From Rhodocyclales bacterium (GTDB taxonomy: Bacteria; Pseudomonadota; Gammaproteobacteria; Burkholderiales; Rhodocyclaceae), in assembly GCA_016214145.1 (NCBI GenBank), contig JACRPA010000002.1, positions 372,001 through 436,000 of the forward strand: a stretch of DNA of 64,000 nucleotides, read 5' to 3'. The number at the start of each line of letters is the position of its first letter. Position 1 is the stretch's first letter. A program made the translations under genes and the position numbers. Shown piece after piece: positions 10,802-20,138 of the stretch. The notes beneath the pieces are model-generated. The model made no database searches, was not told where the DNA came from, and was given only the letters and a program-made list of their open reading frames with translations.

Positions 10802-13044
10802 AGCGTTTTCTTGAGGAGCGCGGGGAACTCGCCGGCGGGAACCGGCGGCGAGAAGTAGAAGCCCTGGACTTCCTGGCACCCCATGCGCCGCAGGGCGTCG
10901 AGTTGCTCGCCCGTCTCGACGCCTTCGGCGATCACCGCCAGGCCGAGCATGCGGCCCAGCTTGACGATCATTTCGGCGATGGTCGCCCCAGAGCTGCCGG
11001 CCGACAGGTCCGACACGAAGGCGCGGTCGATCTTCAGGCGGTTCAACGGCAGTTGGTGCAAGTGCCCCAGCGAGGAAAAGCCGCTGCCGAAATCGTCCAC
11101 CGCGATGCTGACGCCGAAGCCCTTCATCCTGTGCAGGGTTTCGACCACGGTCTCGGCCTCGGTCAGCGCCATGCTCTCGGTGATTTCCAGCTCGATCCGG
11201 CCCGGGTCGATGCCGAAGCCCAGGATGCAGCGGCGCGCCATGCCGACGAAATTCGGGTCGCGAAACTGCGCCGGCGAGACGTTCACCGACATGCGCAGCC
11301 CGGCATGGCCGGCGCGGTCCCAGTCGCGCAACTGTTCGCAGGCCGAACGCAGCACCCACTCGCCCAGTTCGATGATGAGATGGGAATACTCCGCCACCGG
11401 GATGAATCGATACGGCGGGATGTTCTCGCCGCGGTCGTTCTTCCAGCGCATCAGCGCCTCGGCGCCGATCACCGTGCCGGAGGCGATATCCACCTGCGGC
11501 TGGTAGTGCAGGGAGAGGCCGCGCTTGGCTTCGGCGGCATGGCGCAGGTCATGCAGCAGGCTCAGGCGCTGCTGCGTGGCGATCTGCATATCCCGGGTGA
11601 AATACTGCCAATGCTCGCGCCGCTCGCTCTTGGCGCGCGAGAGCGCAATGGTGGCATTCTTGAGCACATCGGCGCCGCTGCCCTCGGCCTCGGCCAGCCG
11701 CTCCAGTCCGATGTAGGGCTGGATCATCAGCGACTGGCCGTCCACCACGCTCGGCCTTTCGAACAAGGCCAGCACCTGCTCGGGATCCAGCGCGCCGTCC
11801 GGGCCGAGCAGCCCGAAGGTGCCGCCCGAAACCCGCGCCAGCGTCATCTCGGCGGGAAAGCCGGCGCGCAGGCGATTCGCCACCGCCTTCAGCAGCTGGT
11901 CGCCCGTCTGGTGTCCCAGCGCCGCATTGATGTCGGAAAAGTGATCGACATCGATCACCGCCACCGTCCAGCCCTTCTCCCCGCGCCGGATGCACTCGTC
12001 GATCTTCGAAATGAAGTTCGCCCGGTTCGGCAACTGGCTGAGCGGATCGAAGTAGGCGAAGAAATTCAGCTTCTGGAAGAGCGCCACGTTCTCCAGTCCG
12101 ACGGCGATGCTGACCGACAGCACTTCCGCCAGGCGGCGCTCGAAATCGCCGAGCGGGCGTCGGGTTTGCATATAGATCAGGGCCCGGTTCTCGCCGTCTC
12201 CGACGCACAAGGTCATGCCCCTGTTTGCATGAAGCCAGCCGCCGGACTTGCGACATTGCGCCAGCGCGTCAGTCAGCCCTTCATCGCGAATATCGTCGAC
12301 GTTGCACCCGGCGTGACGCGCATGGCCTCCCATGGCGGCTGCCACGTACCACGGGGCCGTATCCTGCCCGCCTGCCGCCGGTGCGCGCGGGACGCAGAAC
12401 ACGGCATCCGCGCCGTCATCGTCCAGCAATTCGGCCAGTTGCCGCAGGGCGCCCTCGGCAAAGCTCGCGAGGTTCCGCCGCGCCAGCAGGGCCGGCGCGG
12501 AGCGAACGATCCTGTCCATGCCGCGTTCGCTTTCCAGCACCATGCGAATCTGCTCGTAGGAACGGATCGCCGTCGTCAGCGAAGTCACCAGACGCGTGCG
12601 GGTCAGTTCAGACTTGGTCTTGTAGTCGTTGATGTCGTAGTCGCGGATGACCTCGAGTTCGGGCGCATAGCCCGGCTGCCCGGTGCGAAGGATGATCCGG
12701 GTGTCCGCGCAGCCCAGGTCGTCGCGGATCGCGCGCACCAGTTGCAGGCCGGCGTCGTCCTTCTCCATCACCACGTCGAGCAGCACTACCGCAATGCCAG
12801 GCGTATTCTCCATGGCGCCGCGCGCCTCGACCGCGGAATAGGCATGGAAGAATTCCAGCGGGCGTCCTGCAATGATGAGGTCCTTGAGCGCGAACAGCGT
12901 GGCCGAATGCACCTCGCGCTCGTCGTCGACGATCAGCACCCGCCATTTCGGCAAATCCTCCGCCGTGCGGAGGGGACGCTCCCCGGCATCTTCGACGATC
13001 TCGACCAGATCGTCCTTCACCGCCTTGTGGCCGCCTCGGCTCAT
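10798..13044 (-). CDS. Response regulator with REC, DUF3369, degenerate GGDEF and intact EAL domains
   Basis: A 748-residue cytoplasmic signalling protein. The order is REC (about 35-155, phospho-acceptor in VVLLDVVMEKDD), a DUF3369-like sensory middle (to about 320), GGDEF (about 325-480) and EAL (about 495-745). The GGDEF active-site loop reads SGGTF, so diguanylate cyclase activity is unlikely. The EAL domain keeps GAEALMRW, NVSPAQF, ELEITES, VDDFGSGFSSL, KIDRAFV and AEGVET, so it should hydrolyse c-di-GMP. Its start overlaps the stop of the histidine kinase by 4 bp (ATGA), so the kinase is the natural phosphodonor. Confidence 0.9.
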   Translation of the reverse strand: MSRGGHKAVKDDLVEIVEDAGERPLRTAEDLPKWRVLIVDDEREVHSATLFALKDLIIAGRPLEFFHAYSAVEARGAMENTPGIAVVLLDVVMEKDDAGLQLVRAIRDDLGCADTRIILRTGQPGYAPELEVIRDYDINDYKTKSELTRTRLVTSLTTAIRSYEQIRMVLESERGMDRIVRSAPALLARRNLASFAEGALRQLAELLDDDGADAVFCVPRAPAAGGQDTAPWYVAAAMGGHARHAGCNVDDIRDEGLTDALAQCRKSGGWLHANRGMTLCVGDGENRALIYMQTRRPLGDFERRLAEVLSVSIAVGLENVALFQKLNFFAYFDPLSQLPNRANFISKIDECIRRGEKGWTVAVIDVDHFSDINAALGHQTGDQLLKAVANRLRAGFPAEMTLARVSGGTFGLLGPDGALDPEQVLALFERPSVVDGQSLMIQPYIGLERLAEAEGSGADVLKNATIALSRAKSERREHWQYFTRDMQIATQQRLSLLHDLRHAAEAKRGLSLHYQPQVDIASGTVIGAEALMRWKNDRGENIPPYRFIPVAEYSHLIIELGEWVLRSACEQLRDWDRAGHAGLRMSVNVSPAQFRDPNFVGMARRCILGFGIDPGRIELEITESMALTEAETVVETLHRMKGFGVSIAVDDFGSGFSSLGHLHQLPLNRLKIDRAFVSDLSAGSSGATIAEMIVKLGRMLGLAVIAEGVETGEQLDALRRMGCQEVQGFYFSPPVPAGEFPALLKKTL

Positions 13045-16000
13045 GCCTCCGGCTCCCCCTTGGCGGGCGCCTTCACGGGCAGGCTGATCTGGAAGCGGGT
13101 GCCGGAGCCGGGATGGCTCGCTGCCTGGATTCTGCCGCCCAGCACGCGCGTCACCAGGTTATAGACGATGTGCAGGCCGAGGCCGCTGCCGCCCCGCCCG
13201 AGCTTGGTCGTGAAGAACGGATCGAACACCCGCTTCATGTCGGATGCGGAAATGCCCACGCCATCGTCGGCAAACGCCATCTCGACCAGATGCGGGCCGC
13301 GCCGCCGGGTCCGAAGATGCATGACGCCGCCCTCCCGTCCCTCGAATGCATGGGCAAGCGAGTTGGTTACGAGATTCGTTATCACCTGGCCGATCGAGCC
13401 CGGATAGCTGTCCATCGTTATATTATCGGCCAGTTCCAGCTCCAGCTTGAACGGAGTTTTCTTGAGCATGGGCGAAAGGGTGGCGGCCACTTCCTCCGCA
13501 ACCACCTTGAGATCGAAGCGGCGCCGCTGGGCGCTGGCCTGATCCACCGCCACCTGCTTGAAGCTGCTCACCAGATCGTTCGCCTGGGTGAGGCTGCGCA
13601 GCAGCAATTCACTGGCGGTGTTGGCATCCTCCAGAAAATTGTCGAGGGTCGATCGCCTGAGCTTGCCGGACTCGACGGACTGGCTGAAATCGCGCGTTTT
13701 GTCATGCAGGGTGCTGGCAACGGTCACGCTGTTGCCGATGGGCGTGTTCAGCTCATGGGCCACGCCCGCCACGAGCGATCCCAGCGCGGCGAGCTTTTCC
13801 GCGCGCACCAGCTCATGCTGGGCCAGCTTGAGGGATTCCACGGCCTCTTCAAGCTCGGCATTCGCCCGCTCCAGCTTGGAAGTCCGCTCGAGGACGCGGG
13901 CCTCCAGCTTCAGGTTGAGTTCCTCGATCTCGCGCTGTGCGCGGCGGTGCTCGGTAACGTCATGCGCGCCCCACAGCAGCACTTTCCTGCCGTTCAGTTC
14001 GAAAATCTGGCCTGACAGCTCGCACAGTATTTCTTTCCCGTCGCCGCGGATAAAGTGCACTTCGCGGTTCTGCACCTGCGGATTCGCATCGAGGTCGGCG
14101 AACAGCCGCCGCCTTTCCCCGGAATCCCGCCAGAGGCCGATATCCAGGCTGGTCCTGTCCATCATCTGGTTGCGCGAGTAGCGGAACTGCCTTTCCCACG
14201 ACTCGTTGACGTCGAGATACCGGCCCTCCGGAACGGACGTCACCCCGAGCGCCACCGGCGAGCGGCGGAAAATGGCGGAAAACTTCTCCTCGCCCTCGCG
14301 CAAGGCCTGCTCGATGCGCTTGCGCTCGGTGATGTCCGGCGCTCCCCAGATGACGACCTCCTCGCCGCCGATGGTGAACAGCCGCCCCGAACACTCGGTC
14401 AGGACCGCCCGCCCGTCCTTGGCGCGGAAGGCAATCTCGCGCCTGAAAAAATCCGGTCTGTGGCCGAGATGCTCGGCCAGCTTCGCCCGGTCGTCCGGAT
14501 TGACCCAGAAATTCAGCTCCCGGCCGGTCCTGCCGACAACCTCATCCCTGCTGTAGCCAAACTGGCCGGACCAGGCCAGATTGACATCGACGTAGCGGCC
14601 CTCCTCCCGCGTCGTCACCGCAATGGCAACGGGCAACTGGTGGAATATGGTGGAGAACATCTCCTCGCTGGCGCGCAGTTCCTGCTCCATGCGGCGCTGT
14701 GCGCTCACGTCTCGGGCGACGGCGATGACGCATTCCTCGCCATCGATGTCGATCGTCGAGGCCGTCACCAGCGAGGTCATCACCCGTCCGTCACGGCCGC
14801 GCAGCGTGCACTCGAAATCCCGCAGCCAGCCCTGTTGGCCCAGAATTTCTGCGAATCGGGCGCGCTCCCCGGGCAACGACCAGATGCCCAGGTCGAGCGT
14901 GGAGCGGTTGATGGCCTCGGCGCGGCCATAGCCGGTAAACCGCTCGAAGGCCTCGTTGCAGTCCAGAACGATGCCGTCCGACAGCCGGCTGATCGTCATG
15001 TAGTCCGGGCTGCTGTGGAAGGCCTTGGAGAATTTCGCCTCCGAAGTGCGCAACTGGATTTCGGCTTTGCGTTTTTCCGTGATGTCGTGCACGTCCCACA
15101 GCACGTAGCGCGTGCCGGACAGTTCGAAAACCTTGGCAGCGATGTTGGCGAGAACCCGCCGGCCGTCCTTGGACTTGTACCAGACCTCGGCCCCCTCCAC
15201 CCGGCCGTCCCGGCCGAGCATGTCGATCACCTTGCGCCGCTCCGCGAAATCCTCCCAGAAGCCCAGCTCCTGGGGCGTGCGGCCGATGACCTCCTCGCGG
15301 GCATAGCCGAACTTCCTCAGCCAGGCCTCGTTGACGTCCGCGTAGACGGCGTCCTCGAAGCGCACCACCGCCATCGGTTCCGGGCCCAGCGCAAAGAAGG
15401 TGGCGAACTTCTCCTCGTTTTCTCTCAGGCTTTCTTCCGCCGCCGCGCGCGCCTGCTCGATCTGCCGCTGGGCTGTCACATCCCGGATGACCAGCATCAG
15501 CAGCCGCTGGCCATGCCAGTCGAAGGTGCTGCCGGACGCCTCGCAGACGATCTGCCGGCCGTCCTTGCGGCGCGCCGTGATCTCCCGGCCGCGCACCGTG
15601 CCGTCGCGCATGACCTCCTCGATCAAACGCAGGCGTTGTTCCGGGTACACCCAGATGCCCAATTCCGCCGTGGGCTTGCCGATGGCTTCCTCGCGGGTAT
15701 AGCCCATCATGGCTTCCCACTGGTGGTTCATGTCAACGAAACGCCCCTCGTCGAGGCTGCTGACGGTCACCAGGTCCGGCAGAAGATTGAACGTCTTGGA
15801 CAGTCGCTCCTCGCTGGCGCGAAGCGCTTCTTCCATGCGCCGGCGTTCCGAGACGTCATGCGTATTCCACAGGATCAGCCTGGATTGCCCGACCGTCAGT
15901 ACGCGTGCGGAAATCGTCACGTAGATCGTATCCCCGTTCTTGCGGCGCATCCTGATCTCGCCACTGCGCGCCTGGTTGCGCCGCACGATGTCCTCATAGA

Positions 16001-17636
16001 GCCTGCGCCGATCCTCCGGGTGCTCCCACAAGCCGAGATCGAGGGCGCTGCGGCCGACGACTTCCGACTGCTTGAAGCCGAACGTCCGCTCCCAGGCTTC
16101 ATTCACCTGGATGTATTCGCCGTTCGGATACTGCGCAACCGCGTTGGGAACGGGCGACAGGGAAAAGAAGCTTGAGAATCTTTCCTCGCTGTCGCGCAGG
16201 GCCTGCTCCGCCTGCTTTCGGGCATTGATGTCCTCGATGGTGCCGACGAAGCCACGCAGGTTTTCTCCCTCCAGGATCGGGGCGACGTGGATGCGCCCCC
16301 AGGAAATGCCGCCGTCCCGCCGCACGTAACGGCGCTCGGCGACGAAGGGCTTGCGCTCGACGATGGCGGTGCGCCATTGCGCCCTGTGCTGATCGAGGTC
16401 CTCCGGATGCACGCGCTCGGCCAGGCGCCCGTCGATCGCCTCCGGCTCCGTGATGCCGGTGACCTCGGTGGCGCGCCGGGAAAAATAGGTGACCTTGCCC
16501 GTGTCGTCCGTGGCGAAGACGCCCAGCATGGAGCCCTCGCTGATGGCGCGAAAGCGCTGCTCCGCGGCGTGCAGGCTCTGCTCCATGCGCCTGCGTACGG
16601 AGATGTCGTGCGCCTCAGGCACCAGAAAGACAACCTGGCCGGCGGCATCGCGAATCGGCGTCAGGAAGAAGTTGAAATAGTCGATGCCGCCGTCCGGGCC
16701 CCGATGGGAGGACTCGAAACGGTCGTGCCCGCCTGCGGCCACCCGGCGGATCGCCTGCTTCAGCCGCTGCTGCTGTTCCGCATCGTGCGCCCACCAGGGC
16801 GTCTCCCAGAACGGCTTGCCGACCACATCCCGGAGCTGGATGCCGGCCCGCTCCAGCGCCGTGCGATTGACGTCGATCAGGGTTCCCTCGGGCGTCAGCA
16901 GCCCGATCAGGCTGCGCGTGGTGTCGACGATGGCCCGGTAGCGCTGCTCGCTCCGGATTCCCACGTCCTCCGCGACGCGGCGCCCTTCCGCCTCGCGCAG
17001 CAGCGCATCGCTGAGTTTTTCGGCGGCAGACTGCTGCTTGCGCTGCGTGACCACCAGCAGCACCATGCCCATCGCCAGATTGATGATCGGCCCGAAGATG
17101 TAGGACCGGGGATCCTGCGGGGAAGACGCCAGGTGGGAAAAAACGAAGACGTAGCCGCCGTAGAGCGCGAACAGGAAGCCGATGATGCTGTAGCCGACGC
17201 CGGGATGTTCGCGTCCGCGCCGCAGCAGCGCCAGGCCGGCCAGGAAGTAGACCACCCCGGCAATCAGGTAAGGGATGACGATCGGAATGGCGCCGACCGC
17301 CGCCAGGCCGGCCACCCCGCCCATGCCCGCCGCCGCGACGAGGCCGACCTTCCAGGGCGCTTCCGAGGGTTTCCCGATGAACGCCCGCGTGCCCATCCAG
17401 AGCAGGACGATCGAAATCGTGCCGAAAAGCGCCTCGCCGTAAATCGCCGCCGGATAGCCCTCCAGCCCGATGAGCCGGAAAGAAACCCGGCAGGCGCTGG
17501 CGGCATAGGCAGCCGCCCAGTAGCCCAGCGCATTCTCGCGCTTGTCCACCCGCCACAGGTAAAGGAAGATCCCCGCCAGCACGGCATTGCCGATGATGGA
17601 ATTGACGATGGCGGTCTGGATCGGAATGCTGAACAT
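13041..17636 (-). CDS. Membrane histidine kinase with eight PAS domains
   Basis: A 1531-residue hybrid-free sensor kinase. About six membrane helices fill residues 8-200. Eight PAS domains follow, each about 125-130 residues with a PAC-like tail; the third to eighth share a repeated pattern (Asn-Glu-Ala-Trp ... Phe-Gly-Tyr ... Val-Gly-Arg ... Glu-Leu-Gly), showing internal duplication. A coiled coil leads to the dimerisation helix with the phospho-acceptor His near 1293 in GVAHELNTPIGN, then the ATPase with NSLAHAF, DDGVGIS and GRGGSGLGLHIV. It has no receiver domain; the REC protein encoded next, overlapping by 4 bp, fits that role. The signal is unknown. No strong Shine-Dalgarno precedes 17636. 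Confidence 0.92.
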   Translation of the reverse strand: MFSIPIQTAIVNSIIGNAVLAGIFLYLWRVDKRENALGYWAAAYAASACRVSFRLIGLEGYPAAIYGEALFGTISIVLLWMGTRAFIGKPSEAPWKVGLVAAAGMGGVAGLAAVGAIPIVIPYLIAGVVYFLAGLALLRRGREHPGVGYSIIGFLFALYGGYVFVFSHLASSPQDPRSYIFGPIINLAMGMVLLVVTQRKQQSAAEKLSDALLREAEGRRVAEDVGIRSEQRYRAIVDTTRSLIGLLTPEGTLIDVNRTALERAGIQLRDVVGKPFWETPWWAHDAEQQQRLKQAIRRVAAGGHDRFESSHRGPDGGIDYFNFFLTPIRDAAGQVVFLVPEAHDISVRRRMEQSLHAAEQRFRAISEGSMLGVFATDDTGKVTYFSRRATEVTGITEPEAIDGRLAERVHPEDLDQHRAQWRTAIVERKPFVAERRYVRRDGGISWGRIHVAPILEGENLRGFVGTIEDINARKQAEQALRDSEERFSSFFSLSPVPNAVAQYPNGEYIQVNEAWERTFGFKQSEVVGRSALDLGLWEHPEDRRRLYEDIVRRNQARSGEIRMRRKNGDTIYVTISARVLTVGQSRLILWNTHDVSERRRMEEALRASEERLSKTFNLLPDLVTVSSLDEGRFVDMNHQWEAMMGYTREEAIGKPTAELGIWVYPEQRLRLIEEVMRDGTVRGREITARRKDGRQIVCEASGSTFDWHGQRLLMLVIRDVTAQRQIEQARAAAEESLRENEEKFATFFALGPEPMAVVRFEDAVYADVNEAWLRKFGYAREEVIGRTPQELGFWEDFAERRKVIDMLGRDGRVEGAEVWYKSKDGRRVLANIAAKVFELSGTRYVLWDVHDITEKRKAEIQLRTSEAKFSKAFHSSPDYMTISRLSDGIVLDCNEAFERFTGYGRAEAINRSTLDLGIWSLPGERARFAEILGQQGWLRDFECTLRGRDGRVMTSLVTASTIDIDGEECVIAVARDVSAQRRMEQELRASEEMFSTIFHQLPVAIAVTTREEGRYVDVNLAWSGQFGYSRDEVVGRTGRELNFWVNPDDRAKLAEHLGHRPDFFRREIAFRAKDGRAVLTECSGRLFTIGGEEVVIWGAPDITERKRIEQALREGEEKFSAIFRRSPVALGVTSVPEGRYLDVNESWERQFRYSRNQMMDRTSLDIGLWRDSGERRRLFADLDANPQVQNREVHFIRGDGKEILCELSGQIFELNGRKVLLWGAHDVTEHRRAQREIEELNLKLEARVLERTSKLERANAELEEAVESLKLAQHELVRAEKLAALGSLVAGVAHELNTPIGNSVTVASTLHDKTRDFSQSVESGKLRRSTLDNFLEDANTASELLLRSLTQANDLVSSFKQVAVDQASAQRRRFDLKVVAEEVAATLSPMLKKTPFKLELELADNITMDSYPGSIGQVITNLVTNSLAHAFEGREGGVMHLRTRRRGPHLVEMAFADDGVGISASDMKRVFDPFFTTKLGRGGSGLGLHIVYNLVTRVLGGRIQAASHPGSGTRFQISLPVKAPAKGEPEA

Positions 17637-17740
17637 GGATGATTCTGGTGCGCGCTGATGGTCTGCCTGGTTCTGGGGCGTCCTGTGACGGATATCTTAT
17701 GCTCGCTCCATCCGGGACAATGTGCGAAATCTCACGGCCT

Positions 17741-17769
17741 GTGACGGGTTGCGGCGTCTCGAATACAAT
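17741..17769 (+). promoter_or_regulatory. Possible promoter of the PHA-system gene
   Basis: GTGACG (17741-17746) and TACAAT (17764-17769) are 17 bases apart, 32 bp before the ATG at 17802. It lies in the 165-bp gap between two divergent genes. The -35 is a weak match. Confidence 0.35.
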
Positions 17770-17801
17770 TCCCCCTCGTTCCCGAATGACGGAATAACGC
17801 C

Positions 17802-18098
17802 ATGAGCGACATCCTGATCCGCCGCAGCCACACCATGAGCGCCAAGGCGGCCCGCCAGGCCGCCGAAAAGATCGCCCGCCAGCTCGACGAGGAGTTCGAC
17901 CTCGCCTACGAGTGGGACGACAACGTCCTCGTTTTCAAGCGCAGCGGCGTCAGCGGGGAACTGGTCGTGGAAAAGAAGGAAGTGCACATCCGCGTCAGGC
18001 TGGGTTTCCTCCTCTTCGCCATCAAGCCGCGCATCGAAGAGGAGATTCACCGCTTCTTCGACGAGAACTTCGGGCCGGACTCCGGCCCGACGGTGTGA
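17802..18098 (+). CDS. Polyhydroxyalkanoic acid system family protein
   Basis: A 98-residue small basic/acidic protein matching the PHA-granule-region family (start ILIRRSHTMSAKAARQAAEKIA, then VRLGFLLFAIKPRIEEEI). Members are found near polyhydroxyalkanoate genes in Betaproteobacteria; their molecular role is not settled. The second Met (residue 12) is an alternative start. The ACBP gene converges on it 12 bp away. Its presence opens a block of granule and lipid genes running to about 31.6 kb. Confidence 0.8.
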   Translation: MSDILIRRSHTMSAKAARQAAEKIARQLDEEFDLAYEWDDNVLVFKRSGVSGELVVEKKEVHIRVRLGFLLFAIKPRIEEEIHRFFDENFGPDSGPTV

Positions 18099-18110
18099 TG
18101 ACGCCGGAGG

Positions 18111-18368
18111 CTACCCCTTGAGGGAATCGATGAGGGCGATGTAGCGCTGCATGGCGTCCGCCTTGCCGGTGCCCTTGATCGCCGCCCAGGCATCGAACTT
18201 GGCGCGCCCGACCATGTCGCCGAAACCGGGCCGCTTGCCCTCGGCATCGCCGGTCGTGGCCTGCTTGAACAGGGCATAGAGCTGCAGCAGCGTCTGGTTG
18301 TCCGGCCGCTCGCTCAGCGATTTGGAGGCCGCCACCGCCGCCTCGAAGCTTGCCTGAAGGTCCGCCAT
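18111..18368 (-). CDS. Acyl-CoA-binding protein
   Basis: An 85-residue ACBP, a cytosolic four-helix carrier for long-chain acyl-CoA. The family marks are clear: LYALFKQATTGDAEGKRPGFGDMVGRAKFDAW, where the KQAT-GD and the Lys/Trp of the fourth element contact CoA and acyl chain. Bacterial ACBPs occur mainly in lipid-storing Proteobacteria. It sits between the PHA-system protein and the wax ester synthase, divergent from the latter with 96 bp between, which suits a role in supplying acyl-CoA for ester synthesis. Confidence 0.93.
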   Translation of the reverse strand: MADLQASFEAAVAASKSLSERPDNQTLLQLYALFKQATTGDAEGKRPGFGDMVGRAKFDAWAAIKGTGKADAMQRYIALIDSLKG

Positions 18369-18464
18369 ATTCCTCTCCCGATGGTTCGCGACGGCCGAGC
18401 CCCCCGCTCCCGTCCTCCGGTATTATAGGCGAATCGCCCTGACCGCCTGACGGCACCCATTCCG

Positions 18465-20024
18465 ATGAGCAAGCGTGAGCGCATCTCCCCGGTCGACACC
18501 GCCTGGCTGCGCATGGACCGGCCGACCAACCTGATGATGATCGTCGGCATCATGATGTTCGACGGCCCGATGGACTACGCCCGCCTGCGGCGCACCCTCG
18601 AGGCGCGGCTGCTGCCCTACCGCCGCTTCCGCCAGAAGGTCGTGCACGACGCCACCGGCGCCTGGTGGGAGGACGACGCGGACTTCGATCTCGACTGCCA
18701 CCTGCACCACGCCGCCCTGCCCGCCGGAGACCAGAAGGTCGAGCTGCAGAAAATGGCGGCGGAGCTGATGTCCACCCCGCTCGATCCCAATCGCCCGCTG
18801 TGGAGCTACCACCTGGTCGACAAGTACGACGGCGGCTCGGCGCTGGTCGTGCGCATCCATCACTGCATCGCCGACGGCATCGCGCTGATCGGCGTCATGC
18901 TCTCGCTCACCGATTCGTCACCCGATGCGCCCGAACGGCCCGGCCCGCCCCTGGAAATGGCCGGAGAGGATGACGGCCCCGACAGTTTCTTCTGGAACCG
19001 CGTCTTCGAGCCGGTCACCCAGGGCATAACCACGGCCCTCAACCTGGGCACCCAGGCCTGGTTCAAGTATCTCGAACTGCTCACCCACCCCGACCAGGTG
19101 CTCGACTACAGCCGGCAGGGCGTCGGCATGGCGGCGGAACTGGGCAAGCTCCTCATCATGCCGGCCGACTCGCCCACCCGCTTCAAGGGCAAGCCCGGCG
19201 GCACCAAGGCGGTGGCCTGGTCCGTGCCGATGCCGCTCACCGAGGTCAAGGCGGTGGGCAAGGCCATCGGCTGCTCGGTCAACGACCTGCTGCTCTCTGC
19301 GGTGGCCGGGGCGCTGCGGGCGTACCTTGCCGAGCGGGGCGATCCCGTGGAAGGCGTCGAAGTGCGCGCCATGGTGCCGGTCAACATGCGCTCCGCGGCC
19401 GACGAAGGCAAGCTGGGCAACCGCTTCGGCATCGTCACCCTGCTGCTGCCGGTGTATCTCGACAATCCCTTCGAGCGCGTGTTCGAGGTCAGGCGGCGCA
19501 TGGACGAACTGAAGGGCTCCTACCAGCCCGTCGTCGCCCTCGGCGTGCTCGCCGCCACCGGCCTGGCGCCGAAATTCGTCCAGGACATCGTCCTCGACAT
19601 CCTCGCCAACAAGGCCTCGGCGGTGATGACCAACGTGCCGGGCCCGCCGCAGCCCCTCTACATGGCTGGGGCGCACCTGGCGCAGCAGATGTTCTGGGTG
19701 CCCCAGTCGGGCGACATCGGCATGGGCGTTTCCATCCTCAGCTACGACGGCAAGGTGCAGTTCGGCCTCGTCACCGACCGCCATTTCGTCACCGACCCGG
19801 AGAACATCGTCTCGCGCTTCCAGCCGGAATTCGAGAAGCTGGTGTATGCCCTGCTGCTGGAGCCCTGGGAGGAACTGCGCTCGCCGGAGGAAATCGAGCA
19901 GAGCCTGGAAGAGGAGCTGTCGGTCGGGACCTGTCTGCCGAAGCAAAAGCCGCGCAAGCCACGCGCGCCGCGCAAGAAGCCTGATTCCCCCCCGCCGATC
20001 GAAACGCCGTCCTCCGCGGACTGA
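18465..20024 (+). CDS. Wax ester synthase / diacylglycerol acyltransferase (WS/DGAT)
   Basis: A 519-residue bifunctional acyltransferase that esterifies fatty alcohols or diacylglycerol with acyl-CoA. The catalytic HHxxxDG motif is intact as HHCIADG at residues 132-138. Other family segments are the start PVDTAWLRMDRPTNLMMI, PLWSYHLVD, the PVNMRS block, the GNRFG segment, and VMTNVPGPPQPLYMAG toward the end. The Lys/Arg-rich tail (KQKPRKPRAPRKK) may contact membrane or granule. The last codons and stop are formed by a copy of the dispersed motif in the opposite orientation (20005-20030). A fatty acyl-CoA reductase 3.5 kb downstream would supply the alcohol. Confidence 0.93.
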   Translation: MSKRERISPVDTAWLRMDRPTNLMMIVGIMMFDGPMDYARLRRTLEARLLPYRRFRQKVVHDATGAWWEDDADFDLDCHLHHAALPAGDQKVELQKMAAELMSTPLDPNRPLWSYHLVDKYDGGSALVVRIHHCIADGIALIGVMLSLTDSSPDAPERPGPPLEMAGEDDGPDSFFWNRVFEPVTQGITTALNLGTQAWFKYLELLTHPDQVLDYSRQGVGMAAELGKLLIMPADSPTRFKGKPGGTKAVAWSVPMPLTEVKAVGKAIGCSVNDLLLSAVAGALRAYLAERGDPVEGVEVRAMVPVNMRSAADEGKLGNRFGIVTLLLPVYLDNPFERVFEVRRRMDELKGSYQPVVALGVLAATGLAPKFVQDIVLDILANKASAVMTNVPGPPQPLYMAGAHLAQQMFWVPQSGDIGMGVSILSYDGKVQFGLVTDRHFVTDPENIVSRFQPEFEKLVYALLLEPWEELRSPEEIEQSLEEELSVGTCLPKQKPRKPRAPRKKPDSPPPIETPSSAD

Positions 20025-20030
20025 CTTTCG
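20005..20030 (+). repeat. Dispersed ~26-bp motif, copy 2, inside the end of the WS/DGAT gene
   Basis: CGCCGTCCTCCGCGGACTGA followed by CTTTCG matches the motif consensus, with a C in place of one T of the final TTTT. It supplies the last six codons of the gene and its TGA stop. Confidence 0.55.
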
Positions 20031-20052
20031 CCAGAAATCCGGAGCCCCCGCA

Positions 20053-20134
20053 GTAGGTCGGGCTTCAGCCCGACTGGAGCCCGCAGCTGTCCCACAGGGA
20101 TTTCCTTCGGTCATCGGCCTGAAGGCCGACCTAC
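20053..20134. repeat. GTAGGTCGG palindromic repeat pair, copy a
   Basis: Two short hairpins in opposite order, GTAGGTCGGGCTTCAGCCCGAC at the left and GTCGGCCTGAAGGCCGACCTAC-like at the right, are separated by about 40 bp. Four such pairs occur in the window. Resembles BIME/REP elements and lies between convergent genes. Confidence 0.75.
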
Positions 20135-20138
20135 GAGC

